Assembly (NCBI GenBank): GCA_029245145.1
Contig: JAQWPY010000050.1
Span: forward strand, 1 to 32,929
DNA length: 32,929 nucleotides
Direction of reading: 5' to 3'
Source of the DNA: Pirellulales bacterium
GTDB taxonomy: Bacteria; Planctomycetota; Planctomycetia; Pirellulales; UBA7805
Part shown: one piece after another, positions 1-8,058 of the stretch
Layout of the letters: every line of letters begins with the position of its first letter
Numbering within the stretch: position 1 is the first letter of the stretch
Made by a program: the position numbers and the translations under genes
The notes under the pieces: generated by a model
The model's input: only the letters and a program-made list of their open reading frames with translations
Databases searched by the model: none
What the model was told of the DNA's origin: nothing

Positions 1-23
1 ATACACGCTTTGGATTTTCTCAT

Positions 24-1619
24 ATGGACGCTCAACCGTCACTCTCCCGCGACACAATGCGGAACGAACTTGCTGAAACGGTATTTGATGTGTTGGTGAT
101 TGGCGGTGGGGCAACGGGTCTGGGGGTCGCTGTGGATGCGGCGAGTCGCGGATATCGGACGGCGCTGGTTGAGGCACACGACTTTGCCAAGGGAACGTCG
201 AGTCGGAGTACCAAACTGGTACACGGCGGGGTCCGCTATCTGGAGCAAATGAACTTCTCGTTGGTGACCGAGGCCCTCCGCGAACGAGGGATCATGGCTC
301 GCAATGCCCCTCACCTGGTAAGCAATCTGGCCTTCGTGGTACCACGCTACAAATGGTGGGAGGGCCCATTCTATGGAATTGGAATGAAGCTCTACGATGC
401 GTTGGCGGGAGAACTCAACATTGAGGCGAGCCGCAGTTTGGATCGAGACGAGACGATTCAAGCGATCCCGAATGTACAACAGGAGGGACTTCTGGGCGGC
501 ATCATGTATTACGACGGACAATTTGATGACGCTCGTATGGCGATCACCTTAATGCGGACTGCAGTCTCGCACGGCGCTACGGTGATGAACTATTGTAAAG
601 TCACAAACATCCTTAAAAACCAAGATCATGTATGCGGAGTGGAGGTAACCGACTGCGAACTGGATGAAACATTTGATGTTCGTGCTCGGGTGGTCGTCAA
701 CGCGACCGGTATCTTTTCAGATACCATTCGCCGCCTCGACACTCCGGATGCCCCGGCGCAGATTGAACCGGCTCAGGGGATACACTTGGTTTTGCCCGCG
801 TCATTTCAACCTGGGAAAAATGCCATCATGGTTCCCCATACAGATGATGGCCGTGTCTTATTTGTAATTCCCTGGCATGATCGTGTGGTTGTGGGTACCA
901 CTGATACACCGCGCGAGGAGGCTGAAATAGAACCGCGAGCGCTTCCAGAGGAGTTGGGCTTTGTTCTTCGCAATGCGGGTCGCTACATGCAGCGGGAGCC
1001 ATCGATAAGTGATATTCAAAGTGTTTTTGCCGGCCAGCGTCCCCTCGTGCATCCAGAGGGTCGAACCGGCGACAGCAAGTCCATCTCAAGATCGCACGAG
1101 GTCTTTGTCAGCCAGAGCGGACTGGTCACGATTGCAGGCGGTAAGTGGACCACCTATCGCAAAATGGCGGAGGATACCCTCAGCCACGCAATTCCCGTGG
1201 GCGGTCTGACACCCGCACCTTGTCGAACCGAACATTTGCCCTTGCATGCGGCGCCTCACGATGTGCATAGCCTCCAAGATCTCACCGACACCCTTCGCTT
1301 TTACGGAACGGACGCTGAGGCGATTGAAAAGCTCGCTCGTGAGGAGCCGAATCTCGCGGAGCGGTTGCACCCATCGCTGCCCTATCGGGGCGCCGAAGTG
1401 GTCTGGGCGACGCAGCATGAAATGGCAATCCACCTCGAGGATGTGTTGGCCCGCCGCACGCGTGCTTTGCTGCTCGGCGTGGAAAACTCAAAACAAGCAG
1501 CACCTCATGCTGCAAAACTTATGGCAAAGCAACTTGGCCGTAACGAAAAGTGGGTCAAGCAGGAGGTAGCGCGGTACAATGCGTTGGCCGAGGGCTATCT
1601 CGTTTCAGACCCTGTGTGA
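24..1619 (+). CDS. glpD: Glycerol-3-phosphate dehydrogenase (FAD-dependent, GlpD type)
   Basis: Oxidises sn-glycerol 3-phosphate to dihydroxyacetone phosphate and passes electrons to quinone at the inner face of the cytoplasmic membrane. The 531-residue protein has the usual GlpD length. An N-terminal dinucleotide-binding fold is clear: VLVIGGGATGLG around residues 23-34, with Glu50 ending the second strand (FAD ribose contact in this family), then the SSRSTKLVHGGVRYLEQ block near 59-75, which is a GlpD hallmark. The segment AGGKWTTYRKMAED near 373-386 is the conserved FAD-closing motif, and the C-terminal helical domain follows. An alternative ATG lies at 57, 11 codons in, closer to the FAD fold; too little upstream sequence is present to decide. 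The next gene begins 45 bp downstream on the same strand. Family assignment is secure; membrane association is known for the family, not seen here. Confidence 0.95.
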   Translation: MDAQPSLSRDTMRNELAETVFDVLVIGGGATGLGVAVDAASRGYRTALVEAHDFAKGTSSRSTKLVHGGVRYLEQMNFSLVTEALRERGIMARNAPHLVSNLAFVVPRYKWWEGPFYGIGMKLYDALAGELNIEASRSLDRDETIQAIPNVQQEGLLGGIMYYDGQFDDARMAITLMRTAVSHGATVMNYCKVTNILKNQDHVCGVEVTDCELDETFDVRARVVVNATGIFSDTIRRLDTPDAPAQIEPAQGIHLVLPASFQPGKNAIMVPHTDDGRVLFVIPWHDRVVVGTTDTPREEAEIEPRALPEELGFVLRNAGRYMQREPSISDIQSVFAGQRPLVHPEGRTGDSKSISRSHEVFVSQSGLVTIAGGKWTTYRKMAEDTLSHAIPVGGLTPAPCRTEHLPLHAAPHDVHSLQDLTDTLRFYGTDAEAIEKLAREEPNLAERLHPSLPYRGAEVVWATQHEMAIHLEDVLARRTRALLLGVENSKQAAPHAAKLMAKQLGRNEKWVKQEVARYNALAEGYLVSDPV

Positions 1620-1664
1620 AATCATCTCGTCCCTCATCAGCGAGATTTTAAAGAACAGCTTCTC

Positions 1665-2381
1665 ATGTGTGGACGCTTTACACTCAAAACGCCAATCGAA
1701 TCGATTTGTCGCCAAATAAATCTATTCGATATTTGGCCACAAGAGCCCCAAGGGTTGCAATCGATACCTCGCTACAATATTTTCCCGAGTGAGGAGATTC
1801 TGGTGCTCCGCAAAGGATTAGGGAGTCCCGTAGATACCGCCCGCGCCCCGGCCGTAGAATTGCTCACCATGCAATGGGGATTTTCTGCAGAAAAGATGAA
1901 ACGAATCGTGAACACGCGTGCGGAAACAATCCTTGATCAAGAGAGAACACCGCGCGGGGAACCAGCAAAGCGGTGTGTGATTGTTGCCGACGGGTACTAC
2001 GAGTGGAAGCAGGAGGGGACCCATAAGATTCCCTATTATTTTTTCCGTCCACAACAAAAAATATTCGGCATGGCCGGATTGTGGCGAACCGCCAAAGATC
2101 AGGCAGAAAATATAACCGAGTCCTGTACGATTATTACCGTTCCAGCCAATGAAAAGGCCGGCCAAATCCATGAGAGAATGCCCGCACTTCTTGATATCAC
2201 ACAAACTCTTCGTTGGCTTGAAGTGGACTTACGGCGTGAATCGCTTCAAGACTTGCTCATCCCCGCACCGAACGCTTGGCTTCAATCGCATCCCGTACAT
2301 CACCGGATCAATCGGGTTGGAATCGATGATCCGCAGTGTGTCAAAGCGGTTTACTGCGACGAACAAAGAAGCCTGTTTTAG
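1665..2381 (+). CDS. SRAP-domain protein (YedK/HMCES family, abasic-site DNA-protein crosslinker)
   Basis: Members of this family shield abasic sites in single-stranded DNA by forming a covalent link through the amino group and thiol of Cys2. The sequence begins MCGRFTLK, so Cys2 is exposed after Met removal. The other conserved residues are present: Asn83 in IVNTRAET, Glu113 in DGYYEWK and His169 in IHERMPALL. The 238-residue length is typical. No strong Shine-Dalgarno precedes the ATG, but no other start would leave Cys2 at the N-terminus, which fixes it. It may be co-transcribed with the glpD-like gene 45 bp upstream, though the two have no obvious functional link. Older databases call the family 'SOS response-associated peptidase'; no LexA-type box is evident upstream. 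Confidence 0.95.
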   Translation: MCGRFTLKTPIESICRQINLFDIWPQEPQGLQSIPRYNIFPSEEILVLRKGLGSPVDTARAPAVELLTMQWGFSAEKMKRIVNTRAETILDQERTPRGEPAKRCVIVADGYYEWKQEGTHKIPYYFFRPQQKIFGMAGLWRTAKDQAENITESCTIITVPANEKAGQIHERMPALLDITQTLRWLEVDLRRESLQDLLIPAPNAWLQSHPVHHRINRVGIDDPQCVKAVYCDEQRSLF

Positions 2382-2831
2382 GCGACCTTCTGCAGGGCAA
2401 ATCGTGCGCCAAAGAAAAATACAAAATTGATTTTATTGAAATGAATCTTGTTGAAGCAGAATTATTAATTTGCCGATGTAAGGTAGTGTCTATTAAAATT
2501 CATCCAAAAATAATTTTCTCAAATAAATTCCACTTGATCTGTGGTTAAAATTTACGTATTGAACTACGCAATCTTCGGTTTCCAATTCCGTCGGAGGGAC
2601 TAACTAAAAGCGTTGGCTTGGGATTCACAAAAGCGGTGCAAAGCACTGCCGGTCCCCGCCTTTCTCGCAGCGACCTCCACCGTCGCAATGGGCCGAAGAT
2701 CAATGAGGCTGCGGTTTTCTCCAAGGAGAAGGCCGGCGGCCTTTTTTATTTGATACATCCAGTTTGAGGAGTATCGTCTTGCTTCAGGTTGCAACGTTGC
2801 CAATCGCGGAAAAGAATCACGCCAGAGAAAT
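2382..2831. other. Gene-free stretch of 450 bp
   Basis: No convincing coding sequence is seen here. Short open frames lack family signatures and good ribosome binding sites. The first part is AT-rich (about 2400-2560). The only clear element is a rightward intrinsic terminator near 2729-2747, about 350 bp beyond the SRAP stop codon. That distance leaves room for a long 3' untranslated region or a small RNA. Confidence 0.6.
2729..2747 (+). terminator. Intrinsic terminator, rightward
   Basis: A perfect 6-bp inverted repeat, AAGGCC and GGCCTT with a GGC loop, runs directly into six T residues on the plus strand. The minus strand has no T-run after the hairpin, so it ends rightward transcripts. 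The nearest rightward gene stops about 350 bp upstream. The stem is short, hence moderate confidence. Confidence 0.6.
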
Positions 2832-3194
2832 TTATTGAGTGTTGCTAGAAAGTTGTGAAATGATGGCCCGCATTTGCGACAAAAATTCTCCGCGGGCATA
2901 GACTTGATGGCAACCAACATCATGTGCAACCCTGATTTTCTGGGTATGCACATGAGGCACAAACGCAATCAGGGTGACGTTTGTTCCGTGCGATCGTATC
3001 CAGTTTGCCACACACTCGATATCAAGTCCGGGTAGCATTAGATCGATCAACACAACATCGGCTGGCAATTCTTTCCAGGAGGATTGCAGATTTTCAAGAG
3101 AGAGAACCTGCTCCAAAGAACAGTTGAGCTCCCTCACGATACCATCGACTCGCGGGACAATCATGAGGTCGTGTGTGAGGAGAGCAAACTTCAT
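2832..3194 (-). CDS. Stand-alone degenerate response-regulator receiver domain
   Basis: A 120-residue protein with the pattern of a CheY-like receiver and no output domain. The third strand is VVLIDLMLPGLD (residues 47-58), with Asp51 in the position of the phospho-acceptor and the usual Pro-Gly after it. Other conserved positions have drifted: the first strand ends LLTHDLM with only one acidic residue (Asp9) where a pair is normal, and the lysine after strand five appears replaced by Arg101 in VYARGEF. Phosphorylation may be weak or absent. The ATG at 3194 gives a compact domain; an in-frame GTG at 3209 would add five residues. It is divergent from the kinase-like gene to its right, and no histidine kinase is nearby. 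Confidence 0.7.
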   Translation of the reverse strand: MKFALLTHDLMIVPRVDGIVRELNCSLEQVLSLENLQSSWKELPADVVLIDLMLPGLDIECVANWIRSHGTNVTLIAFVPHVHTQKIRVAHDVGCHQVYARGEFLSQMRAIISQLSSNTQ

Positions 3195-3343
3195 GGCACT
3201 TATTTTCACATGGTGCTATCGAACCGAAAAGCGTTTCAACGCTCTTCGTCAGTCGGTTAATGCGGGTTGGTGCCCCCAGGAAGTCGTGATTGGCGGCTAT
3301 TGGTTGTACCGTTTTTAAATCAGTTGCACAAAACGTTACAGTA

Positions 3344-4354
3344 ATGATCATGAAAAAAATTCAGGACATTCTCGACTACTTTCCGGGCGATTGTCTCTCA
3401 CCGCAAGTGGAGAGTTTAGGGTCGGCTGGAGGTTTCAGCGGTGCTCTGCTCTGGAAAATCCATGCTCCCCGGAGTCTGCTTTGTCTGCGGCGTTGGCCGC
3501 GCGAACATCCGTCGCACAAACGACTCGATTTTATTCATGGATTACTCGGGCATGTGGCAACCAATGGATGCCCTATCGTGCCAGTGCCCATTCATTTGCG
3601 ATCCAGTACACCGTCGACATTTTTAAAACAGGATGGCTATTTATGGGAGCTTGCGCCCTGGATGCCGGGAGAAGCCACTTACGAACAAAATCCATCGACC
3701 GAGAAATTGTGTAACGCGGCACGCGCGCTCGCCTCTTTTCATCATGCATCGAGCGACTACCGGAGACCGACCGTATCGAGTGGGCCCGCTCCGGGGGTTT
3801 GCGAGCGGTTGGAGAAAACGAGCATTTGGCGACAGGAAGATTTGGAGCGAATCGATGCGAAAATCAAAACAACAAGCACACTTTCTTCCCCAATCGGTGG
3901 CGGTCAATCTCGAATGATTCTGAACTATGCAAAAAATACAATTGAGGCAGTCGAGCGCGAGCTATCGGCGCTTTCCACATTAGACGTTCCGATTCAATCT
4001 TGTATTCGCGACGTTTGGGAACAGCACCTTTTGTTTTCGGGAGACGAGGTCACCGGAATTGTCGATTTTGGCGCCGCCCGCCCCGATACTGTGGTAGTGG
4101 ACATCGCACGACTTTTAGGGAGTCTTGCCATGAACGACCAGCAATTGTGGAAAATAGGCCTTCAGGCGTATGAATCATTGCGTCCGCTATCTTCGGCTGA
4201 GCGATCCCTCCTCCCGGCACTCGACCGTAGCGCCATACTGCTTTCGGGCTTGAATTGGCTTCGCTGGATTTTTCTTGAAAATCGCAACTTCAGCAATTGG
4301 TCTGCAGTCACTTTGCGTTTGAACAAAATTATTGCACGAATCGAAAATAGTTAA
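3344..4354 (+). CDS. APH-fold phosphotransferase (aminoglycoside phosphotransferase family), substrate unknown
   Basis: A 336-residue protein of the APH/choline-kinase fold. The N-lobe runs to about residue 105, ending in the hinge-like LWELAPWMPGE (100-110). The catalytic loop reads SCIRDVWEQHLLF (219-231) instead of the canonical HGDxxxxN: Asp223 sits at the catalytic-base position but His and Gly before it are replaced by Ile and Arg, and the Asn position is His. The metal-binding Asp241 is in TGIVDFGAA. Since the DFG-like Asp and catalytic Asp persist, it is probably an active small-molecule kinase, but the substrate cannot be read from the sequence and resistance should not be assumed. 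Two ATGs at 3344 and 3350 are equally plausible starts; neither has a clear ribosome binding site. It is divergent from the receiver gene. Confidence 0.8.
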   Translation: MIMKKIQDILDYFPGDCLSPQVESLGSAGGFSGALLWKIHAPRSLLCLRRWPREHPSHKRLDFIHGLLGHVATNGCPIVPVPIHLRSSTPSTFLKQDGYLWELAPWMPGEATYEQNPSTEKLCNAARALASFHHASSDYRRPTVSSGPAPGVCERLEKTSIWRQEDLERIDAKIKTTSTLSSPIGGGQSRMILNYAKNTIEAVERELSALSTLDVPIQSCIRDVWEQHLLFSGDEVTGIVDFGAARPDTVVVDIARLLGSLAMNDQQLWKIGLQAYESLRPLSSAERSLLPALDRSAILLSGLNWLRWIFLENRNFSNWSAVTLRLNKIIARIENS

Positions 4355-4508
4355 ATATACATGAGTCGTAGCGTGCCTTTATGCAATCCTTAATTTGATT
4401 GTTTCATCTCCGGTACAATGACCGATAATCCTCAGGAAGATTACATTGACCGGCACGCCGGGGCCGCAATACAATAAAGAGTCTAATCTCTACGGTAGGG
4501 ACCCTTCG

Positions 4509-6920
4509 ATGCGATTTTGCTCGTTACTCACATCGCGATACCGTGCTTTTCTCGCCACGGCAGCAGTGCTAGCGGTCGCGCTGCCGTTCGGAGGCGAAGG
4601 TAAGTCCCAGGCGGCCGAACGGGTAGAAGTGTCGGCCCAAATTTTTCCTCAGCAGGGGGCAAAGGCAGAACTCCGGATAACGACAAAAATTATTCCCGGT
4701 TGGCACATTTATTCGATCACACAAAAGCCGGGAGGGCCCAAGCCGACACGCATCAATTTAGTCGCCTCCAATCGTTATCGCATTGCAGGCGATTTTGTTG
4801 CCGTGCCCCCGGCCGTCGTTCACCACTACGACTTCTGGCCCGATCTTGATGTCGAGGAGCACGAGCAGCAGGTGACGTGGTCCGTGCCAATTGAGGCAGA
4901 AAACGGTTGGCAGGGCGTTACGATTGCGGGAGATGTCCAGGGACAAGTCTGCAAAGATCTCTGTGTCAATTTTTCGCAAACATTCGAGGCAAGCGTTGCC
5001 CCCGGTGCGCCCTCGATCAGCGACTCGATCGCCGGCCCGCCTCCTCCAGTCTCATCAGTCAGCCCTCAGCCGGAACAAAACCCCCAATCCGAATCATTCA
5101 GTACCCCTTACGTCGATGTTTCGGGCGAACTGGTGCCCGGAGGTGTGGAGGAGGAAGGTCGAACGCAATTGATTCTTCGGGCAATGCTCGCGCCCGAATG
5201 GCACGTCTACTCTTACGAAAAGCAGGCGCCATCCGACCCCGTCCGATCGCGTCCGACGCTCATCGTACTGGATCAGCGGGATGGTCTCCTTGCCGGCACG
5301 CCTCGGGCAAGTTCGCCAGTGATTAGCAAAGCGCGCGATCAGTTCCCAGAGTACGTCGATAATTTTCACCATGGCGATGTTGATTGGATCATCGACATCG
5401 AGGTGCCGGAAGATGCACGTACAGGGACCCATACCCTTAGTGGCTGGTTTGGTTTTATGGCGTGCAAGGACGACGGAACGATGTGCGATCCCCCCAAGGC
5501 GGCGAAGTTTGAAGTCACTCTCGAAGTGGGACAGAAGTTGGCGACAAACAAGAGGGTGACGTTCGTTTCCGCAAGCTATGCGAAAGCGGCTTCTGCAGCA
5601 GAACGGGCCGCTCCGTGGGATTTAGTGATTCCGCAAGCGAAAGCATGGACCTGGGGTGCGCTGATCACCAACATGGGGTGGGCCCTGCTGGCCGGCCTGT
5701 TGTTGAATGTGATGCCATGTGTTTTGCCCGTCATAGGGCTCAAGGCAATGTCGTTTGTACAACAGGCAAATGAAAGTCGAAGCCGTATTCTGACCTTAAA
5801 CTTGGCGTTTTCTGCTGGAATTCTTTTCGTCTTTCTGATCCTGGCGCTGTTTGCGGCTTTTGCAGGCCTCGCCTGGGCAGACCAGTTTCAGGATCCACGC
5901 TTTGGCATTGCCATGGCGGCACTCGTTTTTGTGTTTGCCTTGAGTCTCTTGGGCATCTGGGAGATCCCGATTCCCGGTTTTGTCGGCTCGAGTGCCGCGC
6001 AGTCTGTCGCCGAACGAGAGGGCCTTTCCGCCGCGTTTTTTAAAGGCGTCCTGAGTACACTCTTGGCCACGCCATGCGTGGGTCCGTTTATGTTTACCGG
6101 GCTCACGTTCGCTGCCGAACAACACTCGCCCGTAATCACGCTTGTTATTTTTGGAGCCATGGGCATCGGCATGGCGCTCCCGTTCCTGCTGATCGGTGCC
6201 TTTCCCGCCTGGATTCGCTTTCTTCCAAAGCCTGGCGGGTGGATGGAATCTTTTAAGCACTTGATGGGGTTTGTCTTGCTGGGAACGGTTGTTTGGATAT
6301 TTTACGCATTCGTACCCGACCATTACTTTGTTCCCGCGCTCGGTTTACTTTTCGGACTCTGGCTGGCCTGTTGGTGGGCCAACCGTACCCCGATGACCGC
6401 TGCGCTACCGGAGCGACTTTATGGTTGGTTGGTCGCGGCAGTGCTCGCAGCTTTTACCGGATACGCCTCATTTGCGTTGCTCGAAAAATCACCCCACGCG
6501 CAAACTGCCCAGGCCGCTTCAGGCGACTGGGAACTTTTCTCACAGGAAACACTCGATCGCCTCCGGGAGCAGGGCTCGACGGTGCTGATTGATTTTACGG
6601 CCGACGGCTGACTGATCTGCAAAACAAACGAGGCAGTTGCCTTGCAAACCGAGACGACAGAAGCCTATATGCGCGAGAATGGAATCGTTGGTCTTATTGC
6701 CGATAAGACAGAAGAAGCCCCGGAAATTGATCGCCTCATGCTTGAACTGGGGCATAGCAGTTTGGGAATTCCGCTTTACGCCCTCTACCCGTCTGATGGA
6801 CGCCCCCCGATTATTTTCAGTGGATTATTGACCGAAGGAACGCTGTTGGATCGATTGAGGGAAGCAGGGCCATCGCGGGGGTTCGGCACCCAGACGGCCA
6901 GAGCATCGATTACCAACTAA
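4509..6920 (+). CDS. dsbD: DsbD-type thiol-disulfide interchange protein with an in-frame TGA (candidate selenocysteine) at residue 701
   Basis: Predicted to carry reducing equivalents from cytoplasmic thioredoxin across the membrane. Read through one TGA (6609-6611) it has 803 residues. Signal peptide about 1-36. Two DsbD-alpha-like periplasmic domains follow, with cysteines 148/152 (CKDLC) and 319/326. The membrane core spans about 385-655, with VMPCVLPVIG (Cys404) and ATPCVGPF (Cys523), the buried cysteine pair of this family. The C-terminal thioredoxin domain (about 675-795) reads IDFTADG-TGA-LICKTNE. Relatives have a WCxxCK motif here, so the TGA replaces the first cysteine of CxxC, and Cys704 remains. 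The frame then stays open and family-like (GLIADKTEEAP, SLGIPLYALYPSDG) to TAA. The ATG at 4509 is chosen because it begins the signal peptide and has AGGG upstream. A nonsense mutation or sequencing error is possible, but the intact downstream frame and the following hairpin favour selenocysteine. Confidence 0.8.
6629..6644 (+). promoter_or_regulatory. Candidate bacterial SECIS hairpin after the in-frame TGA of the DsbD gene
   Basis: CGAGGC and GCCUUG form a 6-bp stem (one G-U pair) closed by the loop AGUU. The stem begins 17 nt and the loop 23 nt after the TGA. Known bacterial SECIS elements lie inside the coding region just after the UGA, with a short stem, a small loop and a G among the first two loop bases; this hairpin has all three. 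Such short hairpins also occur by chance, so it supports, but does not prove, selenocysteine insertion. Confidence 0.5.
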
Positions 6921-6953
6921 AGATTCAGCTTCCCTCTCGCAAGAGATACCGGA

Positions 6954-7802
6954 TTATTTTGATTCCCGATCCGGTGTGGTCCGCGTGTCCTGATGCGGTT
7001 CTTTTTGTAACCATCCCGGTCCCGAGTTACCGCGGGAAAAGCCTTTCGCTCCCAACGATAAAATTGTCGAATCGGGCACCCGATGCAGCGGGGTGTAGCG
7101 TGGATGATGGGATTCCTTAAAGGGTTGATTGGATCGCGCATTGTAGCAACAGATCATCGACCATCGCGGGGCCTCCGAGCGATTTGCATCGCTGCAATGA
7201 AGCAGATTGGGATGAAAGAATAAGACATCTCCCGGTTGCATCACAATATGTTCCACCCGAGAGTTTTCAAGCACGGCACGCATCCGCTCAGGTTCGACTT
7301 CTGCTTGCTGCTCGATGCGCCGGTGCTCGAGGCGGCCCATCGTGTGGCTTTCCGGAATGACCTGAAGGCATCCGTTCTTTTCAGTCGCCGCATCGACTGC
7401 AATAAAGCAACTTGTGAGTTGGGGGCGTAGAATGCCATTGTGATACCAGTACCCGTAATCTTGATGCCAACTCCAACCGCCACCGATCCCCGCCTCTTTC
7501 ATGATCATTTTTGAGTGGTAGTGGTAAGGTTCATCCTCGAGGATCTGTTCAACGGCATCGACCACCCGACGACAACGCGCAAACATTCCATAAATATCAT
7601 CGCCTGGATGATTCCATACGGAAAGGCTTACAGGATTTCCCTGTCCATCCGATTTTTTAAACGCGTGATTCTCAAGTTCCCGATCCTCCTTCGCGGTTGA
7701 CCGCAAAAGGTTGATCTCATCTTGGTGAAAATAAGATGCGAGACACAGATATCCTCTATCGTGATAGTTGCGGAGTTGCGATGCTGAGAGTTGAAATCCC
7801 AT
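6954..7802 (-). CDS. Phytanoyl-CoA dioxygenase (PhyH) family Fe(II)/2-oxoglutarate-dependent hydroxylase
   Basis: A 282-residue cytosolic enzyme of the PhyH family, which hydroxylates small molecules using 2-oxoglutarate and oxygen. The iron triad is visible: His113 and Asp115 in SWHQDYGYWY (111-120), and the distal His202 in LLHCSDANRS. Arg208, six residues on, is the usual 2-oxoglutarate-binding arginine. The N-terminus LSASQLRNYHDRGYLCL is the standard first helix. The substrate is unknown; PhyH enzymes are numerous in planctomycetes and range from ectoine hydroxylase to natural-product tailoring. It is convergent with the DsbD gene, with only 33 bp between stop codons. No recognisable partner gene is adjacent. 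Confidence 0.9.
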   Translation of the reverse strand: MGFQLSASQLRNYHDRGYLCLASYFHQDEINLLRSTAKEDRELENHAFKKSDGQGNPVSLSVWNHPGDDIYGMFARCRRVVDAVEQILEDEPYHYHSKMIMKEAGIGGGWSWHQDYGYWYHNGILRPQLTSCFIAVDAATEKNGCLQVIPESHTMGRLEHRRIEQQAEVEPERMRAVLENSRVEHIVMQPGDVLFFHPNLLHCSDANRSEAPRWSMICCYNARSNQPFKESHHPRYTPLHRVPDSTILSLGAKGFSRGNSGPGWLQKEPHQDTRTTPDRESK

Positions 7803-8058
7803 GTGCTATTTCTCAAAAGAAGCGTTTACATCTGGTAAAATTCGCAGGACGAACGCATCCGGATTGTAGGAGTGAGGCGTGTTTTTGTGTATTTGTAGAT
7901 AAAAATAAGGGGCAACCGTTGCCGGAAAAAACCGCAATCTAGAAATGTCTCCGGTTTAGGTTATTTTCCCCGGTACCTGTCTAACATAAAATCTGAGGTG
8001 ACGTGAAGGCATTGGATCTTCCTCTTGAAACTCACCAGATTTGTTGTGCACCTTAGCT

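Noticed and set aside
5796-6323. Leftward open frame inside the DsbD membrane region
   Set aside because: It is a very basic, low-complexity mirror of a conserved membrane segment, so it is a shadow frame.
6612-6920. The piece after the TGA as a separate small gene starting at TTG 6642
   Set aside because: It would start inside the thioredoxin fold, has no Shine-Dalgarno and no complete domain. It is in the same frame as the DsbD gene and completes it.
4509-6920. TGA read as tryptophan (alternative genetic code) to explain the DsbD frame
   Set aside because: Other genes here, such as the glpD-type and Hsp70-like genes, end at TGA at the expected family length. Trp at a redox Cys position would also make no sense.
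6947-6976. Inverted repeat CCGGAT ... ATCCGG between the DsbD and PhyH genes as a terminator
   Set aside because: The loop is large, there is no T-run on either side, and it overlaps the 3' end of the PhyH gene.
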